A stretch of 64,000 nt of DNA from Streptomyces sp. NBC_01471 (GTDB taxonomy: Bacteria > Actinomycetota > Actinomycetes > Streptomycetales > Streptomycetaceae). Shown one piece after another: positions 57,718 through 64,000 of this stretch. The stretch is taken from assembly GCF_041438865.1 (NCBI RefSeq), contig NZ_CP109450.1:4962501-5026500 (forward strand), in the 5' to 3' direction. The notes below the pieces were generated by a model. The model was not told the origin of the DNA. It saw only the letters and a list, made by a program, of their open reading frames with translations, and ran no database searches. A program made the position numbers and the translations under genes. The stretch's first letter is position 1, and every line of letters begins with the position of its first letter.

Positions 57718-58710
57718 ATGTCACAGCGCCTTCCGGACATCGAGCCCCGTCTGCTGCGTGCCTTCGTCGCCGTCGCGGAGGATCTGCACTTCACCCGTGC
57801 CGCTGCCCGGCTCTATGTGGCACAGCAGGCGCTGAGCCGCGATGTGCGCCGGGTGGAGCGGGAGTTGGGGGCCGCACTGTTCGTACGGACCACCCGGCAG
57901 GTCTCGCTCACGGCCGACGGGGTGCGGCTGCTGCCCTACGCCCGGCGGGTGCTCGCGGCGTACGGCGAACTGGCGGCGGCCTGGACCCATGACGAACGCC
58001 CCCTGTTGGTCGATGTGGGGGCCCCGGTCAGCACTGCCTCCCGGGTGCTGGCGCGGGCCCGCGAGGTCGCGCCCGATGTGGAGTTCGTGGCGCGGTTCCA
58101 CAGCGGTCTGACCGGCGGGGCGGCGGAGATCGTGGCGGGCCGCCTCGATGTCTCGGCCGGCCGGATCGCCGGGCTCGCCCCGGAGGTGCTCGATCTGCTC
58201 GACCACCGGCCGGTCCGGTTCGAGCGGATGGCGGTCCTGCTGCCCGACGCGCACCCTCTCGCCGCCCTCACCGAGGTTCCGCTGGCCGCTCTGGCGGGGG
58301 AGACGCTCTATGCGGCGGCGGGAAATCCGGCCACGGCGGAGTGGACCGATCTGGCGGCCCGGCTGTTCGCCGGGCGGGGGATCGCCCTGGCGGAGCCGTT
58401 CCCGGAGATCGACGGCGAGGAGGAGTTCGCGCGCGTGATGCGCAGACGCCGCTGGTCGGTGCTGGCGAGCACGGAGTTCGTCGGGGTTGCGGGCATGGCG
58501 CTCCGTCCTCTGGTCGATCCCGTACCGCTGTCACCTGTTTCGCTCGTCTGGCGAAAATCCTTGCGGCACCCGGGACTCAGCGCCCTTCACCAGGCGATTG
58601 ACGAGGGTGTGGCCGCGCACGGCTGGCTGGACCGGCCTGCCGGGGCCTGGCTCCCTGCCGTGGACATGGCGATATGCGGGCAGATCAGGGGTCTATATGA
58701 GCAACTGTGA
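57718..58710 (+). CDS. LysR-family transcriptional regulator
   Basis: A 330-residue LTTR. The N-terminal helix-turn-helix is LLRAFVAVAEDLHFTRAAARLYVAQQALSRDVRRVERELGAALF, followed by a substrate-binding domain (residues about 95-300). It is transcribed away from the MFS exporter gene, the standard arrangement for a LysR regulator and its target. The effector is unknown. The ATG at 57718 is preceded by CGGCGG. Confidence 0.93.
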   Translation: MSQRLPDIEPRLLRAFVAVAEDLHFTRAAARLYVAQQALSRDVRRVERELGAALFVRTTRQVSLTADGVRLLPYARRVLAAYGELAAAWTHDERPLLVDVGAPVSTASRVLARAREVAPDVEFVARFHSGLTGGAAEIVAGRLDVSAGRIAGLAPEVLDLLDHRPVRFERMAVLLPDAHPLAALTEVPLAALAGETLYAAAGNPATAEWTDLAARLFAGRGIALAEPFPEIDGEEEFARVMRRRRWSVLASTEFVGVAGMALRPLVDPVPLSPVSLVWRKSLRHPGLSALHQAIDEGVAAHGWLDRPAGAWLPAVDMAICGQIRGLYEQL

Positions 58711-58862
58711 ACAAGCGTCCTGAAGTGGCTTGAAGCTGCGCTAGATTCGCCCACCGGACGAGCACGGCAGGGGGCGTTCGGGCCTGAGTGGGGACTCGGT
58801 CCGGCGGTTGTCCGTCCGATCCATGACGCGCGGTGAATCGACCTTGGGGGGATGTGTGGACA

Positions 58863-59582
58863 GTGGTGGAAAAATGGCGAGAAGGCGCCCGTTTCGGGCG
58901 CATGCGTGAGCCGCATGACGTGACGGTTCAACTCGACCGACCGGGACGGGAGTTGACCACCTCTGGTGGTGGTGATGTGCCCGTCGCCGACAGCCCCGTC
59001 TTCGTGGACGCGAGTGGTCGCCGGGGCCGGAAGTACCGGCGTATCGGCTGGCTGATCGCCTTCGCCTGCGCCTCCTACGCGGTGCTGCTGGTGTTCGCCG
59101 TCTTCGGCGGGGATTCCGCCGCCCCCTGGCTGCTGATCCCCGGGCCGGCCACCGGGAAGAAGGCGGATACCGTCAGGATTCCAGCCGGACCTGTGGCGTC
59201 TCCCGCACCGGGGCAGCGGGTCCCGGGGGCGACGCCGGCGCCCGTGTCGGTGGACGCCGTGTCCACCGGAGCGCCGAAACCGGCCACCGCTGTCTCCCAC
59301 GGGGTACGTGCTGTGCCCGCAGCCCCCGGTGCCCGGAGCGCCCCGTCCGGCAAGGCTGCCGGGTCCGGCACGTCCCGCAAGCCCGCGCCGCCCGTCCGGG
59401 TCCCCGGTGGCGGATCCACGGTTCCGGCGCCGGTGGTGTCCGCTCCGCCGTCCGGTGGCGGCCGTACGCCGGCCCCGTCCGCACCGGCCCCGTCGGGCAG
59501 CGCGACCGCACCGCCCGGACCCGGGCAGTCCGCAACGGACCCGGGCAGTCCGCACCCCCAGAGAGCGCACCGTAAGCAATGA
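58863..59582 (+). CDS. matA: MatA-like membrane protein with Pro/Ala/Ser-rich outer part
   Basis: A protein of about 239 residues. It has a short cytoplasmic start, one membrane helix (RRIGWLIAFACASYAVLLVFAVFGG) and a long outer Pro/Ala/Ser/Gly-rich region with no recognisable domain. The start is uncertain: GTG codons at 58833, 58854, 58863 and 58866 are in frame, with GGGGGGA at 58846-58851. Its stop overlaps the next ATG by 4 nt. By position before the deacetylase/glycosyltransferase fusion it corresponds, from memory, to MatA of the Streptomyces aggregation locus. Function is not known from sequence. Confidence 0.72.
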   Translation: MVEKWREGARFGRMREPHDVTVQLDRPGRELTTSGGGDVPVADSPVFVDASGRRGRKYRRIGWLIAFACASYAVLLVFAVFGGDSAAPWLLIPGPATGKKADTVRIPAGPVASPAPGQRVPGATPAPVSVDAVSTGAPKPATAVSHGVRAVPAAPGARSAPSGKAAGSGTSRKPAPPVRVPGGGSTVPAPVVSAPPSGGGRTPAPSAPAPSGSATAPPGPGQSATDPGSPHPQRAHRKQ

Positions 59583-61825
59583 GAACCGTCCGAGGGCCGA
59601 AAGCCGCCCGGTCAACAACCCCCGCCCGCGTCAAGCGGCCCCTCCGGCGCAGGCCGCCCATGCGGTACCTCCTGCCGCTGCTCCTGCTCGTCGCGCTCTT
59701 CGGCATGCTCGTGATGCGCGGTTACGTCCACAGCGAGATCGTCGCGGACCACCGGGTCCGGCCACCGGCCCCGACCGGCGGCGTCCCCGACCGCATCCTC
59801 GGCGGCGGCCCGGTCATCGACGCCCGGGGCAGGGGTGCACCCACCAGCCTGCGCATCCCCGACCACCGGATCGTCCTGACCTTTGACGACGGACCCGACC
59901 CGGAGTGGACTCCGAAGGTCCTCGACGAGCTGAAGAAGTACCACGCGCACGCCGTCTTCTTCGTCACCGGCACCATGGCCTCCCGCTACCCGGCCCTGGT
60001 CAGGCGCATGGTCGACGAGGGACACGAGGTCGGTGTGCACACCTTCAACCACCCCGACCTCTCGTACCAGTCGAAGAGCCGTATCGACCGGGAGCTCTCC
60101 CAGACCCAGCTGGCCCTCGCGGGCGCCGCCGGTATCCGCTCCTCGCTCTTCCGGCCGCCCTACTCGTCGTTCGCCGACGCGCTGGACGACAAGAACTGGC
60201 CGGTCGTGAAGTACATCGGGAGCCGTGGCTACATCACCGTGCTCGACTCCATCGACAGTGAGGACTGGCAGCGGCCCGGCGTCCCCGCCATCCTGCGCAA
60301 CGCCACCCCCAAGGGCGGTCGCGGTGCGATCGTCCTCATGCACGACTCGGGCGGCAACCGCGCCCAGACCGTCGCGGCGCTCGGCCACTACCTGCCCGAA
60401 CTCCAGAGCAGGGGCTACGAGTTCGCCAGCCTCACCGACGCCCTGGGCGCGCCCTCCGCACAGACCCCGGTCAGCGGGGCCGAACTGTGGCGCGGCAAGG
60501 CGTTCGTCTTCGCCGTCGGGCTCTCCGACGACGTCTCCGGCATTCTGATCGGCTGCCTCGCCGTCGTGGGTGTCCTGGTGTTCGCCCGCTTCGGACTGAT
60601 GCTGGTGCTCTCCTTCGTCCACGCCCGCAAGGTCCGCGCACCCGGCTTCCGCTGGGGGCCGCCGGTCACCGAACCCGTCTCGGTGCTGGTCCCCGCGTTC
60701 AACGAACGCGCCTGCATCGTCAGTACGGTCCGCTCGCTCGCTGGGAGCGACCACCCCGTCGAGGTCGTCGTCATCGACGACGGCTCGACGGACGGCACGG
60801 CGGACCTCGTGGAAGCGCTGCGGCTGCCCGGCGTCCGGGTCGTGCGCCAGCACAACGCGGGCAAGGCCGCCGCCCTCAACAACGGCATCGCGCACGCCCG
60901 GCACGACCTCGTCGTGATGATGGACGGCGACACCGTCTTCGAAGCGGCCACCGTGCGCGAACTGGTGCGGCCCTTCGGCGACCCGGCGGTCGGCGCGGTC
61001 GCCGGGAACGCCAAGGTCGGCAACAGGGACAGCCTCATCGGCGCCTGGCAGCACATCGAGTACGTGATGGGCTTCAACCTGGACCGCCGGATGTACGACG
61101 TCCTGGGCTGCATGCCCACCATCCCCGGAGCCGTCGGCGCCTTCCGCAGGACCGCCCTCGACCGCGTCGGCGGGCTGAGCGAGGACACCCTCGCCGAGGA
61201 CACCGACATCACGATGGCCCTGCACCGCGACGGCTGGCGCGTGGTCTACGCGGAGAACGCCCGCGCCTGGACCGAGGCCCCCGAGAGCGTCCAGCAGCTC
61301 TGGTCGCAGCGCTACCGCTGGTCCTACGGCACCATGCAGGCGATCTGGAAGCACCGCCGCGCCCTGGTCGAGCGCGGGCCGTCCGGGCGGTTCGGCCGGG
61401 TCGGCCTGCCGCTGGTCGCGCTCTTCATGGTGCTGGCGCCGCTGCTGGCCCCGCTCATCGACGTCTTCCTGCTGTACGGGCTGATCTTCGGCCCGACGGA
61501 GAGGACCGTGCTCGCGTGGCTGGCCGTGCTCTCCCTCCAGGCCGTATGTGCCGCGTACGCGTTCCGGCTCGACCGCGAACGGACGCGCCATCTCATCTCG
61601 CTGCCGCTCCAGCAGATCCTGTACCGGCAGCTGATGTACGTCGTGCTGCTCCAGTCGTGGATCACTGCTCTCACCGGCGGCCGACTGCGCTGGCAGAAGC
61701 TGCGCCGCACCGGAGTGGTCGCGGCCCCGGTCGGGTCCCACCGCAGCCGTCCCAGCCAGGCTCCTCCCGGAGAGAACCGCCCCCGCGAGAACCGTCCCAG
61801 CGAGAACCGGAGCCCCGTCGCATGA
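59579..61825 (+). CDS. matB: Bifunctional polysaccharide deacetylase / family 2 glycosyltransferase, MatB-like
   Basis: A 748-residue fusion. After a membrane helix (about 29-46), residues about 95-290 form a NodB-type deacetylase with LTFDDGPDPEWTP (metal-binding DD), HTFNHPDLSY and FRPPYSSF. A membrane helix follows, then a processive GT2 domain (VLVPAFNERACI, VVVIDDGSTDGT, VVMMDGDTVF, LAEDTDIT, QRYRWSYG, i.e. Q-x-x-R-W). Three or more C-terminal helices form the export channel. This is the architecture of MatB, shown in Streptomyces to be needed for poly-beta-1,6-N-acetylglucosamine and pellet formation. It overlaps both neighbours by 4 nt. Confidence 0.88.
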   Translation: MRTVRGPKAARSTTPARVKRPLRRRPPMRYLLPLLLLVALFGMLVMRGYVHSEIVADHRVRPPAPTGGVPDRILGGGPVIDARGRGAPTSLRIPDHRIVLTFDDGPDPEWTPKVLDELKKYHAHAVFFVTGTMASRYPALVRRMVDEGHEVGVHTFNHPDLSYQSKSRIDRELSQTQLALAGAAGIRSSLFRPPYSSFADALDDKNWPVVKYIGSRGYITVLDSIDSEDWQRPGVPAILRNATPKGGRGAIVLMHDSGGNRAQTVAALGHYLPELQSRGYEFASLTDALGAPSAQTPVSGAELWRGKAFVFAVGLSDDVSGILIGCLAVVGVLVFARFGLMLVLSFVHARKVRAPGFRWGPPVTEPVSVLVPAFNERACIVSTVRSLAGSDHPVEVVVIDDGSTDGTADLVEALRLPGVRVVRQHNAGKAAALNNGIAHARHDLVVMMDGDTVFEAATVRELVRPFGDPAVGAVAGNAKVGNRDSLIGAWQHIEYVMGFNLDRRMYDVLGCMPTIPGAVGAFRRTALDRVGGLSEDTLAEDTDITMALHRDGWRVVYAENARAWTEAPESVQQLWSQRYRWSYGTMQAIWKHRRALVERGPSGRFGRVGLPLVALFMVLAPLLAPLIDVFLLYGLIFGPTERTVLAWLAVLSLQAVCAAYAFRLDRERTRHLISLPLQQILYRQLMYVVLLQSWITALTGGRLRWQKLRRTGVVAAPVGSHRSRPSQAPPGENRPRENRPSENRSPVA

Positions 61826-63069
61826 CCGCCACCACACCGGCGTCCGTCCCGGCCGTACCCGGTCCCGCACCGGCCTTCCGGCCGACCCGGACAGCGCCTG
61901 AACCCGTGCCCGGCCCCACACCCGGCCCCGGCGCCGCACCCACACCCCGCCCCGCGCCCGGCCGCGACCGCTATCTCGATCTGCTCCGCACCACCGCCCT
62001 GGTCCGCGTCGTCTTCTACCACCTGTTCGGCTGGGCCTGGCTGTCGGTCGTCTTTCCCTCGATGGGCGTCATGTTCGCCCTCGCCGGCTCCCTGATGGCC
62101 CGTTCCCTGAGCCGCCCGGCTCTGGCGGTCATCCGCGGCCGGATCCGCCGGCTGCTGCCGCCGATGTGGGCGTTCGGCGCGCTCATGGTGGGGATGATGG
62201 CGTACGCCGGGTGGCGGCCCTCCGTCACCAAGGTGCTGCTCTACCTCGTGCCGGTCGGCGCCCCGCCCTACCCCGACTCGATCGGCTCCGCTTCCGGCTG
62301 GCTGGATCAGGACTGGCCCGACCAGGCGGTGGGCCCGCTCTGGTACCTGCGCGCCTATCTCTGGTTCGTGCTGCTGTCGCCGCTGCTGCTGAGAGCCTTC
62401 CGCAGAGTGCCCTGGCCCACGCTGCTGGCCCCGCTCGCGCTGACCGCGGTCATCGGGACCGGAGTGGTGACGGTGCCCGGTGAACCGGGCCTCGCCCTCA
62501 CCGACTTCGCGGTCTACGGCTCCTGCTGGATCCTGGGCTTCGCCCATCAGGACGGGCTGCTCAAGAAAGTGCCGCGCTACTTCCTGGTGTCGTGCGCCGT
62601 CCCGGTCATGGCGTTCGGCCTCTGGTGGGCGCACGGCCATCTCGGTCCCGACGGCTGGGACCTCAACGACATCCCGCTCGCCCAGGCCACCTGGTCGTTC
62701 GGTGCCTGCGCGCTGCTCCTCGCGTACTCGCCCTCCTGGCGTCAACTCCCACCCAGGCTGGACCCGTTCGACAAGGTGATCACGCTCACCAACAACCGCG
62801 CGGTGACCATCTACCTCTGGCACAACGCCCTCATCATGGCCACCGTGCCGGTCGTCGACCAGCTGTACGACGTGCCGTTCATCGAGGGCCGGTTCGACTC
62901 GGCGCTGACCGCGACGTACAACGTGTGGATGTTCCTCGCGGTCTGGCCACTGATCGGGCTGACCGTGCTCGCTGTCGGCTGGATCGAGGACCTGGCGGCC
63001 GGACGCCGCCCGCGCCTCTGGCCGGACGGCGGACGGCGCGGCCGCGCTCCGGCACGACCGGGCGGCTGA
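61822..63069 (+). CDS. Acyltransferase-3-like membrane protein downstream of matB
   Basis: A 415-residue integral membrane protein with a Pro-rich leader of about 45 residues, then RDRYLDLLRTTALVRVVFYHLFG, the start typical of acyltransferase-3 (OafA-like) proteins. The His in VVFYH is the expected catalytic His. About ten membrane segments follow, including IYLWHNALIM near the end. Its ATG overlaps the matB stop (ATGA), so it is coupled to PNAG-like synthesis. It may O-acylate the polymer. The acyl donor and position are unknown. Confidence 0.88.
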   Translation: MTATTPASVPAVPGPAPAFRPTRTAPEPVPGPTPGPGAAPTPRPAPGRDRYLDLLRTTALVRVVFYHLFGWAWLSVVFPSMGVMFALAGSLMARSLSRPALAVIRGRIRRLLPPMWAFGALMVGMMAYAGWRPSVTKVLLYLVPVGAPPYPDSIGSASGWLDQDWPDQAVGPLWYLRAYLWFVLLSPLLLRAFRRVPWPTLLAPLALTAVIGTGVVTVPGEPGLALTDFAVYGSCWILGFAHQDGLLKKVPRYFLVSCAVPVMAFGLWWAHGHLGPDGWDLNDIPLAQATWSFGACALLLAYSPSWRQLPPRLDPFDKVITLTNNRAVTIYLWHNALIMATVPVVDQLYDVPFIEGRFDSALTATYNVWMFLAVWPLIGLTVLAVGWIEDLAAGRRPRLWPDGGRRGRAPARPGG

Positions 63070-63169
63070 CCTGACGTTCTCCTGACCGGCTGGACGATTC
63101 CGCTGTACGGGACGTAGAACGGTGGTTCGACAGCGGGCTCAGCAGCGGCCCGGAGGGGGAGCGGTACAC

Positions 63170-64000
63170 GTGAGCAGTCTGCAAATGCGCCGTATGTTCC
63201 GGCATATGGCGACCGGGGAGCCCATGGAGCTCACGAGTCCGATGTCATCGGTGAGGAAACTGGCCCGACTCGCCTTCATCGCGGAGCAGTTCGGATACCG
63301 CTACCTGGACGCCCGGCACTCCGGCGGCCGGCACAGCGTGCTCAAGATGCAGCTCGTTCCCGACCTCGATCCGCAGGCCCAGCAGCGCGCGGCGTGGCAC
63401 CGGTCGAACTACCCGCAGGCCGCTGAGGGCGGACCGCTGCCCCCCTTCCAGCAGGACGCCGTCGAACTGCTCAAGGCGCGGCTGAAGTTCGACCTGACCG
63501 GAAAGAACGCCGAACAGCGCATCCTCTACGGGGCGTTGGGCTCGACGGTCGCCGTCGTGATCCTGGGCTACCGGCTCGGCGGGGACGCCCCCTCCTACCT
63601 GATCGCGGGGATCGTCTGGGTGGCGCTGATGGCGGTCTTCGTGGTCAGCCTCTTCGTCAACCGCAGCCGCCACAAGAAGTTCGCCGCGCGGCTCCAGTCG
63701 CACGGCTTCGTACCGCTGACGGACGAATCGGGCCGGTTGCGCTACCTGCCACCCGGTGCCCAACTCCCTTATCAGGGTGGCCAGATGACTGCCGGACCGT
63801 ACGGGGTACCTGCCCAGGGGGCGTACGGAACCTCCGCCCACGGGCCGTACGGTGCGCAGCCGCCCGGCCCGTACGGCGGAAACGGCCAGGTTCCCGGCCC
63901 GTACGGCACCCAGCCGACGCCACAGCCCCAGCCGTACGCGCAGCCCCAGCCGTACGCGCAGCCGAATCCGCAGGCTTACGTGCAGCCGAATCCGCAGCCG
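63170..64000 (+). CDS. Membrane protein with Pro/Gln/Tyr-rich tail (C-terminus beyond window)
   Basis: From GTG at 63170, with GGAGGGGGAG at 63152-63161, an open frame runs to the end of the window without stop (at least 277 codons). The soluble N-terminal half (SVRKLARLAFIAEQFGYRYLDARH, HRSNYPQAAEGG) is followed by two membrane helices (YGALGSTVAVVILGYRL and YLIAGIVWVALMAVFVVSLFV). A cytoplasmic stretch follows, then a repetitive tail of GPYG and QPQPYAQP units. The family is not recognised. Its codon use is normal for the genome. Such tails often mediate weak self-association. Confidence 0.8.
   Translation, partial: MSSLQMRRMFRHMATGEPMELTSPMSSVRKLARLAFIAEQFGYRYLDARHSGGRHSVLKMQLVPDLDPQAQQRAAWHRSNYPQAAEGGPLPPFQQDAVELLKARLKFDLTGKNAEQRILYGALGSTVAVVILGYRLGGDAPSYLIAGIVWVALMAVFVVSLFVNRSRHKKFAARLQSHGFVPLTDESGRLRYLPPGAQLPYQGGQMTAGPYGVPAQGAYGTSAHGPYGAQPPGPYGGNGQVPGPYGTQPTPQPQPYAQPQPYAQPNPQAYVQPNPQP

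Overview
The window is a stretch of high-GC (about 70%) actinobacterial chromosome, almost certainly Streptomyces. The evidence is the mtrA-mtrB-lpqB operon, a 180-kDa-class NAD-glutamate dehydrogenase, a pkaA/pkaB-like kinase pair, ftsEX, smpB-ssrA with the tmRNA tag ANSKRDSQSFALAA, an LAETG (sortase E type) surface protein, and a matAB-like exopolysaccharide locus. From memory, the gene order is that of the S. coelicolor core around mtrAB down to matAB, with one obvious accessory insert.

Layout. 1-1610: 3' part of 23S rRNA, 5S rRNA and a strong terminator. 1611-2380: gene-poor stretch with one possible decayed gene. 2381-12471: envelope and stress block (membrane protein, mtnA, mtrA-mtrB-lpqB, comF, hpf, orphan NarL-type regulator). 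12532-18940: DNA-glycosylase-like protein, acetyltransferase, secA and two small conserved genes. 19068-25181: HAD phosphatase-like gene and giant NAD-GDH. 25357-31060: wall-polymer ABC exporter, divergent TetR regulator, glycosyltransferase and methyltransferase. 31229-34885: sugar ABC importer without its own ATPase. 35040-42207: FHA/EssC-like ATPase, then two Ser/Thr kinases. 42290-49041: prfB, LAETG repeat protein, small zinc-ribbon membrane protein, ftsE-ftsX, S41 protease, smpB and ssrA.

The accessory insert runs from just past the ssrA terminator to about 55 kb, on the minus strand. It holds a small WXG-neighbour protein, a 1445-residue RHS/YD-repeat polymorphic toxin with an N-terminal WXG-like domain, a translationally coupled putative immunity gene, and a further unknown gene. 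GC is clearly lower in the toxin's C-terminal half and in the two genes downstream. This is the most likely site of an undescribed toxin/immunity pair. No integrase or att duplication is visible.

55.1-58.7 kb: ArsR regulator divergent from a frame-disrupted SDR gene, then an MFS exporter divergent from a LysR regulator. 58.8-63.1 kb: a matAB-like operon (small membrane protein, deacetylase/GT2 fusion, acyltransferase joined by 4-nt stop/start overlaps), probably making and modifying a PNAG-like extracellular glucan. The window ends inside a membrane protein gene with a Pro/Gln/Tyr-rich tail (63170 onward) that has no stop codon in view.
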